This document shows, piece after piece, positions 14,928 through 23,487 of a stretch of DNA of 44,273 nucleotides. Below the pieces are notes generated by a model, which worked only from the letters and a program-made list of their open reading frames with translations, was not told the origin of the DNA and did not search any database. Source of the stretch: Acidimicrobiaceae bacterium (GTDB lineage: Bacteria > Actinomycetota > Acidimicrobiia > Acidimicrobiales > RAAP-2); NCBI GenBank assembly GCA_027306605.1, contig DAHUZK010000067.1, positions 1 to 44,273 on the forward strand, given 5' to 3'. The translations under genes and the position numbers were made by a program. The first letter of the stretch is position 1, and every line of letters starts with the position of its first letter.

Positions 14928-15719
14928 ATGACCGAGGTGGAGACCAGAGCCGAGCCGGTGCTCGTCACCGAGCGACGGGATGCCGTGACGGTGCTCCGGC
15001 TCAACCGGCCCGAGGCACGCAACTCGCTCAACCCCGAGCTCCTCACGGCGATCGGCCTCGGCATGCTCGAAGCGGAGGCCGACCCCGACGTGCGGGCGGT
15101 CGTCCTCACCGGCACCGGGGACAAGGCCTTCTGCGCCGGCATGGACCTGCGGGCCTTCGCCGAAGGCGGCGCGGTGGGGGGCGACCCCGCGGGCATGAAG
15201 GGATTCGCCCGCTTCACCCAGGGCGAGATCGGCGTGCCCATCGTGGGGGCGGCCAACGCCACGGCGGTGGCGGGGGGCTTCGAGCTCCTGCTCGGCTGCG
15301 ACGTGGTCGTGGCGTCCGAGGCGGCGTCCTTCGGCTTGCCGGAGGTCAAGCGCGGCCTCTTCGCCGCCGGCGGAGGCGTGTTCATCAGCACGCGCATCCC
15401 GCTGGCCGTCGCGCTCGAGCTGACACTGACCGGTGATCCGATCGATGCGGCCCGCGCGCTGTCGCTGGGCCTCGTCAACCGGGTCGTCGCTCCGGGCGAG
15501 GTGCTCGATGCGGCCGTCGCCCTCGCCGAGCGCATCGCGCGAAACGGTCCGCTCGGATTGCAGGCCACCAAGGAGCTGGTGCGCACGGCGTGCACGGATC
15601 TCGAAAAGGCGCGGATCCTCGCGGCACAATGGCAGCCCAAAGTCTTCGGCAGCGAGGACGCCAAGGAGGGGGCGACCGCGTTCATCGAGAAGCGCGACCC
15701 GGTCTGGAAGGGGCGATAG
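14928..15719 (+). CDS. Enoyl-CoA hydratase/isomerase (crotonase) family protein
   Basis: A 263-residue crotonase of normal length. RLNRPEARNSLNPELL, DKAFCAGMDLRAF (oxyanion-hole loop), GAANATAVAGGFELLLGCDVVVAS and FGLPEVKRGLFAAGGG are in the standard order. It has Glu in the FGLPEVK position near residue 144, one of the two hydratase carboxylates; the position of the other (AGGFELLLGCD, Glu121) is also filled. Hydration of a 2-enoyl-CoA is thus plausible. The ATG 14928 follows GAAAGGCTG, a moderate ribosome binding site. It begins a plus-strand run with the NTF2-like gene and the lipoprotein hydrolase. Confidence 0.92.
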   Translation: MTEVETRAEPVLVTERRDAVTVLRLNRPEARNSLNPELLTAIGLGMLEAEADPDVRAVVLTGTGDKAFCAGMDLRAFAEGGAVGGDPAGMKGFARFTQGEIGVPIVGAANATAVAGGFELLLGCDVVVASEAASFGLPEVKRGLFAAGGGVFISTRIPLAVALELTLTGDPIDAARALSLGLVNRVVAPGEVLDAAVALAERIARNGPLGLQATKELVRTACTDLEKARILAAQWQPKVFGSEDAKEGATAFIEKRDPVWKGR

Positions 15720-15741
15720 AAAGGGTGGAGGCAGTCGGGGG

Positions 15742-16203
15742 ATGGAGCTCTGGGAGCTGGTGGCACGCGAAGCCTGTCGCGACACGCTGGCGCAGTACAC
15801 CCATGCGGGTGACCGGTTCTTGATGGACGAGTACGCCGCCGCCTTCTGCGAGGACGGCGTCCTCGAGATCCGCGGCCTCGAGCCGGCCCGCGGGCGGGCG
15901 GCGATCGTCGAGACGGTGGGCGGGGCGACGGCGCCCCGGACCCCTTCGGACCGGCCGGACCGGCCGGACCAGCCGGACCGGCCCAAGCGCATCGTCCGTC
16001 ACAACGTCACCAACGTCCGCTTCGAGTCCGTCGCACCAGAGGAGATCACCGTGGCGAGCTACTTCACCGTCTTCACCGAGGTCGGCCTCGACCATATGGG
16101 CCGGTACCGGGACCGTCTGGTGCCGGTGGGCGACCGCTGGCTCATCGCCCATCGATTCGTGTCGACGGACTGGCGCTCCCCCGACACCACGTTCGGCCGG
16201 TGA
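15742..16203 (+). CDS. NTF2/SnoaL-like fold protein
   Basis: A 153-residue protein with the SnoaL-like cone-fold pattern: an N-terminal helix pair (LVAREACRDTLAQYTHAGDRF), the FCEDGVLEIRG strand, the RIVRHNVTNVRFE strand carrying the usual HxxxN element, and the C-terminal GRYRDRLVPVGDRWLIAHRFV. Such proteins act as small isomerases, dehydratases or ligand-binding subunits. A Asp-Arg-Pro-rich insert (DRPDRPDQPDRP, residues about 70-82) is encoded by a 9-bp tandem repeat and interrupts the fold in a likely loop. ATG 15742 comes 22 bp after the crotonase stop, and its own stop overlaps the next gene's GTG. Confidence 0.75.
   Translation: MELWELVAREACRDTLAQYTHAGDRFLMDEYAAAFCEDGVLEIRGLEPARGRAAIVETVGGATAPRTPSDRPDRPDQPDRPKRIVRHNVTNVRFESVAPEEITVASYFTVFTEVGLDHMGRYRDRLVPVGDRWLIAHRFVSTDWRSPDTTFGR
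15948..15983 (+). repeat. 9-bp tandem repeat, 4 copies, in the NTF2-like gene
   Basis: GGACCGGCC is repeated four times (third copy with one change). It is in-frame and codes for a Asp-Arg-Pro loop. Confidence 0.85.
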
Positions 16204-17438
16204 CCCCCGTGACGCCCGTGATTCCCGTGACCGCGCTGCGCCGTGCGGCTGTCGCTGTCGCCCTCCTGGGTGCCCTCTCGTTCGGTCTGGCCGCCTGCTC
16301 GTCCTCCCCGGCGGCGCCGTCGTCGCTCCCCGGGACCGAGATCGTGCACGGCGACACCGTTCCGGTGGTCGCGCATCTCGGACCGACGAGCTTCACGAGC
16401 CCGGGGCCGCTCGGCATCGGCGAGACGACGCTGACGCTGCCGACCGACGGCGCGCCGGTCGAGGTCTGGTACCCGGCGACCAAGGCCAGCGTGGCCGGCA
16501 AGCCCGTCGGGACCTACGACGTGGCCAGCTGGCTCCCCCCCGCCCTGCAGAAGTTGATCCCCAAGGGCTTCTCCGTCACGTATCCGTCCGGCGGCGTGCG
16601 CGGCGTTCCGGTCGCGCCGGGCCGCTACCCCCTCGTGCTCTTCAGCCACGGCTACGCCGGGTTCCGCGACCAGTCGACGTTCCTCACGGCCCGGCTCGCC
16701 TCCTGGGGGTTCGTGGTGGCCGCACCCGACCACTACAGCCGTGACCTGACCGAGGTCCTGGGCGGTCCGACCGGCGCCACCGAGAAGACGACCGACGTGC
16801 AGGACCTCGAGGCGACGATCAGCCTCATGGGCTCCGAGAGCGCCTCGTCGTCGAGCCCGTTCCACGACCACGTGGACACCGGTCTCATCGGTGCGGTCGG
16901 CCACTCTGCCGGCGGTGCCGCCGTCGAGGCGCTGGCCGCCACTGATCCGCACGTGACGACCTTCATCGGGTTGGCCGGCGCCACCGTCGGCTCCTTCGGC
17001 CAGACCAAGACGGGCGCGGGCAGCAAGGTGCCGACCCAGCCGGGCATGTTGATGTCGGGAACGGCGGACAAGGTCGTGCCGACGGCGGGCATCGTGGCCG
17101 CCTACGCCAAGATGCACGCGCCCAAGCGGCTCGTCCTCCTCCGGGGCGCCGGCCACCTCGTCTTCGCCGACCTCTGCGAGGTGGGCGCGGGGCAGGGCGG
17201 CCTGCTGGCTATCGCCAACGTGCTGCACGTCCCGGTCCCGGCCAGCCTCGTGCCGCTGGCCACCGACGGCTGCAAGCCGCCCGATACGTCGCCGCCGACG
17301 GCGTGGCCGGCCATCCGCCAGGCCGTCACCGCCCAGCTGCGCCACGCCTTCGGCTTCGACTCGTCGTCGGCGGGGCTCGACGGTCTCACCGGCGCCTTTC
17401 CACACGTGGTGGCGGCGAACCGGTCGGCCTCTACTTGA
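16200..17438 (+). CDS. Lipoprotein alpha/beta hydrolase (PAF-acetylhydrolase/lipase-like)
   Basis: A 412-residue exported lipoprotein. The signal peptide ends in LSFGLAACSSS, with the lipobox cysteine near residue 33. The mature part shows an alpha/beta hydrolase: PLVLFSHGYAGFRDQ (oxyanion His-Gly), then the nucleophile GHSAGGAAVEAL with Ser near 237, an acid in SGTADKVVP and the catalytic His in GAGHLVFADLCE. The wall-like EVWYPATKASV and strand order resemble bacterial platelet-activating-factor acetylhydrolase/chlorophyllase relatives. It should act on lipids or esters outside the membrane. GTG 16200 overlaps the stop of the NTF2-like gene, and its 3' end overlaps the convergent acyl-CoA dehydrogenase gene by 8 bp. 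Confidence 0.85.
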   Translation: MTPVTPVIPVTALRRAAVAVALLGALSFGLAACSSSPAAPSSLPGTEIVHGDTVPVVAHLGPTSFTSPGPLGIGETTLTLPTDGAPVEVWYPATKASVAGKPVGTYDVASWLPPALQKLIPKGFSVTYPSGGVRGVPVAPGRYPLVLFSHGYAGFRDQSTFLTARLASWGFVVAAPDHYSRDLTEVLGGPTGATEKTTDVQDLEATISLMGSESASSSSPFHDHVDTGLIGAVGHSAGGAAVEALAATDPHVTTFIGLAGATVGSFGQTKTGAGSKVPTQPGMLMSGTADKVVPTAGIVAAYAKMHAPKRLVLLRGAGHLVFADLCEVGAGQGGLLAIANVLHVPVPASLVPLATDGCKPPDTSPPTAWPAIRQAVTAQLRHAFGFDSSSAGLDGLTGAFPHVVAANRSAST

Positions 17439-19590
17439 TCAGGGGATCGCGGGGCAGGCCGAGGATGCGCTCGCCGATCTGGTTGCGCTTGATCTCCGAC
17501 GTCCCTCCGGCGATCGACATGCCGCGGTGCATCAGGACCATGGTGGCGGCCACCGACGCCGGGCCCTCGGCATAGGCCAGATCGGGGCCCGAGAGCGCGC
17601 CCAGGATGGCGGCCGCCTCGTGGCCCATCTCGGAGAGGACGAGCTTGGTGACGTTGCCCTCGGGCCCGGGCCCGCCGCCGGTGACGGCACGATGCGCGCT
17701 GCGCATGTTCAGCACGGCCATCGCCTCGCCATGGGCGATGAAGCGGCCGATCCGTCCGGAGCCGCCGGCCAGGCGCTCCGGGTTGGCGTCGAAGAGTGCC
17801 GCCATCATGGTCCCCTGCGCGGCGCCGCGACCACCGCCGTCGCCGCTCCCGATCGACACGCTCTCGTTGCCGAGCGGGGCCCGGGCCACCGTCCAGCCCG
17901 CGTTCACGGGCCCGACCACGTCGTCGTCGGGGACGAAGACGTCGTTGAAGAAGACTTCGTTGAACTCCGACTGCCCGGTGACCATGCGCAGCGGACGCAC
18001 CTCGACACCGTCGGCGTGCATGTCGATGACCATGGTGGTGATGCCCTGGTGCTTGGGCGCGTCGGGATCGGTGCGCACCGTCGCCAGACCGAAGGATGCA
18101 TAGTGGGCGCCGCTCGTCCAGACCTTCTGTCCGTTCACCAACCAGCCGCCCTCCACCCGGGTGCCCCGCGTCTTGACACCTGCCGCGTCGCTGCCGGCGT
18201 CGGGTTCGCTGAAGAGCTGGCACCAGATGACTTCCTGGCGCAGCGCCGGCATCACCCAGCGAGCCACCTGGTCCTCGGTCGCGTGCTGGATGAGGGTGAG
18301 GATCACCCATCCGGTGATGGAGTACTGCGGGCGCGCCACACCGGCTGCTGCGAACTCCTGCTCGATGACGAGCTGCTCCACCGCACCGGCGTCGCGCCCC
18401 CACGGCTTGGGCCAGTGGGGCATGACGTACCCCGTCTCGATCATCGCCTCGCGCCGGGCCGCGGCGTCGAGCCCCTTGACCCGCTCGGCGAAAGCGCGCA
18501 CTTCGTCGCGCATCGGCTCCGCCTCGGGCGGCAGGTCGATCGTGCGCAGGCGCGTGGCGCCGGCCCGGACGAGATCGGTCACCTCGCGCGCCGCCGCCTC
18601 TCCGTCGGCCACGGCTTCGAGCGCCGTGGCGCGGCGCAGGTAGAGGTGGGCGTCGTGCTCCCACGTGAAGCCGATGCCCCCGTGCACCTGGATGTTCAGG
18701 TTGGCACACTCGTCCGCCGCCGCCAGCGCCATGGCCGCGGCCCCGGCCGCTGCCAGCGAGAGTTGCTGCCCACCCTCGGAGGCCGCCCGCGCCGCGTCCC
18801 ACACCAGCGCCGTCGCCAGCTCCGAAGCCACGAGCATGTTGGCGCAGTGGTGCTTGACGGCCTGGAAGGTGGCGATGGGCCGGCCGAATTGCACGCGCGC
18901 CTTGGCGTAGGCGGCAGCCTGCTCGGTGCACTCGGTCGCCACACCCGTCGCCTCGGCCGCCAGGACGAGCCGCGCCACGTCGACCAGGGCCCGCCGCCCG
19001 CCGGGCACCACCTCGACCGGCGCACCCTCGAGCGTCACCCGGGCCGAGCGCCGCGTGGGGTCGAGGTTGTGCGGCACCTCGACGCGCACACCGCCGTCCG
19101 CGGCGTCGACGACGAGCAGGTCGTCACCGGACGGCAGCAGGAGGACGTGGGCGAGGCCGCCGCCCAGGACCGCCGGCGCCGTCCCTGCGGCCGTACCCCC
19201 CGACTCCGCGACGTCCGCGAAGAGCGCCACGCCACCGAAGACGCTGCCGTCGGCCAATCCGGGTAGCCAACGCTCCTTGATGTGGTCAGGGGCGACCGCG
19301 GCGAGAACGGCGCTGGCCGCCACCGTGGGCACGAACGGTCCCGGTGCGACGGCGCGCCCCATCTCCTCCACGACCACCACGAGCTCGGGCAGCCCGAAGC
19401 CCGAGCCTCCGTACACCTCGGGCAGGTGCAGGCCGAGCCATCCCAGCTCGGCGACGTCGCTCCAGAACGACGGCACCGCCTCGGTCTCGGCTTCGAGCAG
19501 GCCCCGTGCCTCGCCGCGGGCGTCGTGTTTGGCGAGGAAGTCCGAAGCGGTCTGTCCCAGCGCCTTGTGGTCCTCGGTGATGGCGATCAT
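17431..19590 (-). CDS. Fused double acyl-CoA dehydrogenase (FadE34-like)
   Basis: A 719-residue flavoprotein with two acyl-CoA dehydrogenase units in one chain. Unit 1 (about 1-345) starts MIAITEDHKALGQTASDFL and has LPEVYGGSGFGLPEL, RVQFGRPIATFQAVKH and NIQVHGGIGFTWEHD. Unit 2 (about 365-719) has WPKPWGRD, WCQLFSEPDAGSD, VNGQKVWTSGAHYA and SIAGGTSEIKRNQIGERILGL. Such fusions, for example mycobacterial FadE34, take the place of heteromeric dehydrogenases in sterol side-chain degradation. Its first unit is closer to the non-catalytic/partner type in spacing, which is a judgement by eye. The ATG overlaps the TesB stop as ATGA; last gene of the SDR - hydrolase - TesB - dehydrogenase operon. Confidence 0.93.
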   Translation of the reverse strand: MIAITEDHKALGQTASDFLAKHDARGEARGLLEAETEAVPSFWSDVAELGWLGLHLPEVYGGSGFGLPELVVVVEEMGRAVAPGPFVPTVAASAVLAAVAPDHIKERWLPGLADGSVFGGVALFADVAESGGTAAGTAPAVLGGGLAHVLLLPSGDDLLVVDAADGGVRVEVPHNLDPTRRSARVTLEGAPVEVVPGGRRALVDVARLVLAAEATGVATECTEQAAAYAKARVQFGRPIATFQAVKHHCANMLVASELATALVWDAARAASEGGQQLSLAAAGAAAMALAAADECANLNIQVHGGIGFTWEHDAHLYLRRATALEAVADGEAAAREVTDLVRAGATRLRTIDLPPEAEPMRDEVRAFAERVKGLDAAARREAMIETGYVMPHWPKPWGRDAGAVEQLVIEQEFAAAGVARPQYSITGWVILTLIQHATEDQVARWVMPALRQEVIWCQLFSEPDAGSDAAGVKTRGTRVEGGWLVNGQKVWTSGAHYASFGLATVRTDPDAPKHQGITTMVIDMHADGVEVRPLRMVTGQSEFNEVFFNDVFVPDDDVVGPVNAGWTVARAPLGNESVSIGSGDGGGRGAAQGTMMAALFDANPERLAGGSGRIGRFIAHGEAMAVLNMRSAHRAVTGGGPGPEGNVTKLVLSEMGHEAAAILGALSGPDLAYAEGPASVAATMVLMHRGMSIAGGTSEIKRNQIGERILGLPRDPLIK

Positions 19591-20492
19591 GGCCGTCCCT
19601 TCCTCTCTTCTCGCATCTCTTCCCAGGTGCGCGGCGGGCGCCCTTCGAGCCGCGCCGCTGCCGCTTCCATGGCCAGTGCCTCCTCGACCAGGTCGGCCAT
19701 CGACCCGGGGAGGAGCAGGTGCTCCTGGTACAGCGTCGCGCCGAGCGCGCCCTCTCGGTTGCGCAACGATCCCTCGTAGCAGCCCCGGGCGCTGCGGGCC
19801 TTGACCGGCCGCAGGTCGACCAGGACCCAGTCGTCGGCGCGGATGTCCTGCTGGAACCAGACCGAGTGGTCGATGGACGGGCCGCCACGCCCCACCAGCG
19901 CCGCGTCCTGCTGACCGAAGCCGGTGCCCACGTCGGAGAGGTAGGCCAGTGCGGCGCGGTGCAAGAGCGGGTCGCTCCCGAGCGGGGTGAGCGAGCGCAC
20001 CCACACGCAATCGGTGAACACGCCCTTCAAGAAGTCGGTCGGGGTGACCTCGCGTACCTCGAGCAGCGGGTTCCAGCCCCCGCGTCGTGTCACCTCGGGC
20101 TGGGGCACCGTGCGCCGAGGCGCCTCGTCGAAGACCCCGCCGGTCACCTCGCGCTCGGCCTGGAACGAGGTGATCATGGAGAAGATGACCTCGCCGTCCT
20201 GGACCGCCACGACGTGGCGCGCCGAGAACGACCGGCCGTCGCGGTCGCGGTCCACCTCCAGGATCACCGGCAGGTTGCTCTGCCCGGCGCGCAAGAAGTA
20301 GCCGTGAAAGGAGTGGGGCAGCCGGCCCTCCTCGACCGTCGCCGCCGCGGCGATGAGGCACTGGGCGGCCACCTGGCCGCCGTAGAGCGTCCGCCGCGGG
20401 CCGAAGTTCGCGTTGCGGCCGCGGAAGAGGTCACGGTCCACGCGCTCGAGGGTGAGCAACGATCCGAGGTCGTCGGCCAGCTCGACCTGCAT
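19587..20492 (-). CDS. tesB: Acyl-CoA thioesterase II (TesB-like)
   Basis: A 301-residue double-hotdog thioesterase that hydrolyses acyl-CoA to free acid and CoA. The first hotdog has LYGGQVAAQCLIAAAATV and SFHGYFLRAGQSNLPV, then RSFSARHVVAVQDGEVIFSMITSFQ. The second has the DHSVWFQQDIRADDWVL segment (Asp/Gln of the catalytic network) and GCYEGSLRNREGALGATLYQEHLL. Length agrees with TesB. The ATG at 20492 overlaps the upstream hydrolase stop by one base and the gene's own stop overlaps the dehydrogenase ATG, so three genes are tightly coupled. Fits CoA recycling in a fatty or sterol acid degradation operon. Confidence 0.92.
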   Translation of the reverse strand: MQVELADDLGSLLTLERVDRDLFRGRNANFGPRRTLYGGQVAAQCLIAAAATVEEGRLPHSFHGYFLRAGQSNLPVILEVDRDRDGRSFSARHVVAVQDGEVIFSMITSFQAEREVTGGVFDEAPRRTVPQPEVTRRGGWNPLLEVREVTPTDFLKGVFTDCVWVRSLTPLGSDPLLHRAALAYLSDVGTGFGQQDAALVGRGGPSIDHSVWFQQDIRADDWVLVDLRPVKARSARGCYEGSLRNREGALGATLYQEHLLLPGSMADLVEEALAMEAAAARLEGRPPRTWEEMREERKGRP

Positions 20493-21604
20493 CAGCCGCC
20501 CGCCGTCGGGGTCGGCGCGCCCGGCACCGCCGGCTCGCCCGGCTCGCCCGGCTCGCCCGGCTCGCCCGGCACCGCACGTTCGTCGCGCACGGCCCGGACC
20601 CATTCGGCCCAGGTCTCGAGACGACGCCAGAACAGCTGGCGTGTGCCGGCGAAGTTGTGCATGTGGGCCATGCGAGGGCACTCGAAGAGATCCACGCTCG
20701 CCGCCGACTCGTACAGACGTGTCTCGCCGCGCGGGTCGACGAGCACGTCGCGTTCCCCCAGCGCGACGAGCACGGGGCAGCGGATGGCGGCCGCTTCGGC
20801 CAGCGTGCCGCCCGGTGACATGCACCACAGCGCCACCGCGACGGGAACGGTGGCCGACCCCCACGGCGGCATCTCGCCGTCGCGGGTCGGGTAGCCGGCC
20901 AGGTCGCGTCGCACCACCTCGGGGTCGACGTCGTCGAAGTGGAAGCCCCAGGCCAGCGCGGAGACGTCGTCCGACGCGAGCCCCTCCCCACCGAGCTCGG
21001 CCAGCGCCGGGGCGTTGGTGACGACGCCTTCGGCCGGGGCGGTGTCCCGGGGCATCCAGGGCAAGGGCAACGGCGCCGTGCCCGGTGCGGTCGGCGGTTG
21101 CGTCCGCAACGGGCTGTAGCCGAGCACGCCGACGCCGTCGTATCCGTGGAGCCGCCCCTGCTGCACCACCGTCAGAGCACCGCCCATCGACTGGCCGATG
21201 CCCAACGTCACGGGATTGCGCACCGCGCCGATCCCCTCGACCAGCGTGCCCGCCGCCAACCTCTGGCGCACGTCGGACTCGGCGGCCGCGGCGGCCGCGA
21301 CCATCGAGGTGAACGTCAACCGATCGGCATCGTGCTGTGAGCTCTCGCCCACGCCGAGGTGATCCACCGAGACGAACACCCAGCCGCGCGCCGCGTGCCA
21401 GTCCGCCTGGGCGCCCACGTGTGCGCCTGGGCCGGGGAGCGGGTAGGTGAAGTAGCCGCGTCCGTAGCCGGCACCGGGCTTGGCGAAGCAGACGACCGGA
21501 TCGTCGGGGAGCGTGTCGGGTAGCGTGACGGTCAGAGCGACGTGGGCGGGCTCGCCCAGTGCTGCCGCCTCGGTGACGTCGACCCTTCGGTCGATCGATC
21601 GCAT
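20492..21604 (-). CDS. Alpha/beta hydrolase, probably esterase-like
   Basis: A 370-residue protein with the alpha/beta hydrolase pattern. VVCFAKPGAGYGRGYFTY is the oxyanion region, and TLGIGQSMGGALTVVQQGRLHGYD holds the nucleophile Ser of the GQSMG elbow near residue 170. The later CPVLVALGERDVLVDPRGET provides the acid, and RMAHMHNFAGTRQLFWRR a plausible catalytic His. A collagen-like run of GEP triplets closes the C terminus (residues about 350-363), encoded by a 9-bp repeat. ATG 21604 is chosen because it begins MRSIDRR, after a 41-bp gap to the SDR stop. It is operonic with SDR, TesB and the fused dehydrogenase. Substrate unknown. Confidence 0.8.
   Translation of the reverse strand: MRSIDRRVDVTEAAALGEPAHVALTVTLPDTLPDDPVVCFAKPGAGYGRGYFTYPLPGPGAHVGAQADWHAARGWVFVSVDHLGVGESSQHDADRLTFTSMVAAAAAAESDVRQRLAAGTLVEGIGAVRNPVTLGIGQSMGGALTVVQQGRLHGYDGVGVLGYSPLRTQPPTAPGTAPLPLPWMPRDTAPAEGVVTNAPALAELGGEGLASDDVSALAWGFHFDDVDPEVVRRDLAGYPTRDGEMPPWGSATVPVAVALWCMSPGGTLAEAAAIRCPVLVALGERDVLVDPRGETRLYESAASVDLFECPRMAHMHNFAGTRQLFWRRLETWAEWVRAVRDERAVPGEPGEPGEPGEPAVPGAPTPTAGG
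20532..20567 (-). repeat. 9-bp tandem repeat, 4 copies, at hydrolase C terminus
   Basis: GGCTCGCCC on the plus strand is repeated four times and reads Gly-Glu-Pro on the coding strand, lengthening the protein tail. Confidence 0.9.
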
Positions 21605-21645
21605 CGTGCTCGTCGTCCCGCTGGTCCGTGCGCCTGCCCGGCGGT

Positions 21646-22404
21646 CTACTTGGGAGCGAACCGCTGGCCGCCGTCGAGGCGGATGCACAAGCCGTTCAGC
21701 ATCGGGTTCTCCACGATGGCGACGGCGAGTTTCCCGTATTCCTCGGGCCGACCCATGCGCTTGGGGAACGCTGCGTCCTTGGTGAGCATCGACGCGAACT
21801 CGTCGGGGATGCCCTTGGTGAGACCGGTGCTGAAGAGGCTCGGTGCGATGGCCACGGCGCGGATGCCCAGGCTGCCCAGGTCCCGCGCCATCGTCAGCAT
21901 CATGCCGGCGATGCCGGCCTTGGCCGCCGTGTAGGCCACCTGTCCGATCTGCCCCTCGAAGGCGGCGATCGAAGCCGTATCGATGATGACGCCGCGCTCC
22001 TCGTCCTCGGGTTCGTTGGTCGCCATGTGCCAGGCCTGGAGCCGGTTCAGGTTGAACGTGCCGATCAGGTTCAGCTCGATGCAGCGGCGGAACTCGTCGA
22101 GCGGGTGCGGACCGTCCTTGGTCAACGTGCGCTTCCCGATGCCGCCACCGGCGGTGTTGACCGCGATGTGGAGCCCGCCCAGCGCGGCCACGGCGTCACC
22201 CAACGCCGACTCCACCTGGCTCTCGTCGAGGACGTCGACCTCGTGGAAGGTGCCGCCCAGCTCCTTGGCCACCTCGGCGCCGGCGGTGTTGGGCAGATCG
22301 AGGATGGCGACTTCGGCGCCCTTCTGCCGGAGCAACTGTGCCGTGGCCCGGGCCATGCCCGACGCGCCTCCGACGACGACCGCCTTCTTTCCCTTGATCT
22401 CCAC
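21646..22404 (-). CDS. Short-chain dehydrogenase/reductase (3-hydroxyacyl-CoA dehydrogenase type)
   Basis: A 252-residue classical SDR. GGASGMARATAQLL is the nucleotide loop (GxxxGxA), LDLPNTAGAE gives an Asp that favours NAD(H), NTAGGGIGKR the NAG-like motif, and the active site is DTASIAAFEGQIGQVAYTAAKAGIAGM with Ser, Tyr and Lys in order. Overall layout is like HSD10/FabG-type 3-hydroxyacyl-CoA dehydrogenases (LNLIGTFNLNRL, SLFSTGLTKGIPD). The GTG start at 22404 has AGAGGAAG nine bases upstream, which decides against longer frames. It heads the operon with hydrolase, TesB and fused dehydrogenase, and thus would oxidise a beta-hydroxy intermediate. Confidence 0.92.
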   Translation of the reverse strand: MEIKGKKAVVVGGASGMARATAQLLRQKGAEVAILDLPNTAGAEVAKELGGTFHEVDVLDESQVESALGDAVAALGGLHIAVNTAGGGIGKRTLTKDGPHPLDEFRRCIELNLIGTFNLNRLQAWHMATNEPEDEERGVIIDTASIAAFEGQIGQVAYTAAKAGIAGMMLTMARDLGSLGIRAVAIAPSLFSTGLTKGIPDEFASMLTKDAAFPKRMGRPEEYGKLAVAIVENPMLNGLCIRLDGGQRFAPK

Positions 22405-22702
22405 TGGTGCTTCCTCTCTTGTCCGGGTCTGTCCGGTCTTGTTCCCGGTCTGTCCGGACTCGTCGCCGGCGTCCCTCCGGTCCTGTCCGCCGGCGCCGTC
22501 CGGACCGATGTGGTCTCTGCGATGCTGGTGCCGAACCAGCGGTCCGCGCCAGTTCGCCCGTCTCCGCCGGGCCGCCGGGCTGCCGGGGGGCGTTCGCAAG
22601 GCCGTTCGCAAGGCCGTTCGGACGACGTTCGGGGCGGCGCTGGGAAAGAAAGATACTGTCTGTCGGTTTTACGGGCGGCCCGGGCCCCCAAGGGAGGAAC
22701 CC
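22405..22702. other. Divergent regulatory tract between SDR and crotonase genes
   Basis: There is no gene here. The left part is a GTCCGG-rich imperfect repeat (22420-22500). At 22592-22615 GTTCGCAAGGCC occurs twice in tandem, with a further partial copy. GATACT at 22652-22657 may be a -10 element for the crotonase gene, preceded by an A-rich patch. The crotonase ribosome binding site AGGGAGGA ends the tract. Confidence 0.5.
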
Positions 22703-23482
22703 ATGGAGCGCGAGACCATCCTGTTCGACGTGTCGGACCATGTCGCCACGATCACGTTGAACAGGCCGGAGCAGCTGAATTCCTTCAACGAGGCGATGGC
22801 GATCGACATGTCGTGGGCCTGGGAGACCGTCCGCGACACCGACGACATCCATTGCGCCGTCCTGCAGGCCAACGGCGACCGCGCCTTCAGCACGGGCATC
22901 GACATCAAGGCGGGTGGGGACTGGTTCACCCTCGACAACGTCTGGAACAGCTTCGACCCCGGCATGGCGCTGGCACCCAAGTTCCGCCACCGGGTGTGGA
23001 AACCGGTGGTGACCGCGGTGCACGGTATGGCTGCTGGCGGCGCGCAGTACTTCATCAACGAATCGGACATCGTCATCTGTTCCGACGACGCCGTCTTCTT
23101 CGACCCGCACGCCAACGTGGGCATCGTCAGCGCGCTGGAGCCGATCGGCATGCTCCACCGGGGTGTTCCGCTCGGCGACGTCCTCCGGTGGGCGCTCATG
23201 GGCAACGAGGAACGGATCACGGCCGAGACCGCGCTGCGCCTCGGACTGGTGAGCGAGGTGCTGCCGCGCCAGCGGCTGCGCGAGCGGGCGCGCGAGATCG
23301 CCGACTCCATCGCTGGTCGGAACCCCAAGGCGATCCAGGGGACGGTCCGAGCCATCTGGGAGTCGCTCGAGATGCCGCGCCCGACGGCCATTCACAACGG
23401 GTTGTCGTATACACAGATCGGGAACCCTCCTCCCGACGAGGTGCGCCTTCCGGCCGAACGTCGCGAAACGCAGTACCGCTGA
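22703..23482 (+). CDS. Enoyl-CoA hydratase/isomerase (crotonase) family protein
   Basis: A 259-residue crotonase. TITLNRPEQLNSFNEAMAID begins the fold, DRAFSTGIDIKAGGDWF is the oxyanion loop (Ser-Thr in place of the common Cys-Ala), and AVHGMAAGGAQYFINESDIVICSD the second. Where hydratases carry the first catalytic Glu (GGG-x-E), this protein has GGAQYF, and FFDPHANVGIVSALEP replaces the FxxPE motif, so both usual acids appear to be substituted. It may be a hydrolase, isomerase or other crotonase chemistry, not a standard hydratase. ATG 22703 has a strong ribosome binding site. The ABC ATPase gene follows after 5 bp. Confidence 0.88.
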   Translation: MERETILFDVSDHVATITLNRPEQLNSFNEAMAIDMSWAWETVRDTDDIHCAVLQANGDRAFSTGIDIKAGGDWFTLDNVWNSFDPGMALAPKFRHRVWKPVVTAVHGMAAGGAQYFINESDIVICSDDAVFFDPHANVGIVSALEPIGMLHRGVPLGDVLRWALMGNEERITAETALRLGLVSEVLPRQRLRERAREIADSIAGRNPKAIQGTVRAIWESLEMPRPTAIHNGLSYTQIGNPPPDEVRLPAERRETQYR

Positions 23483-23487
23483 GCGCG

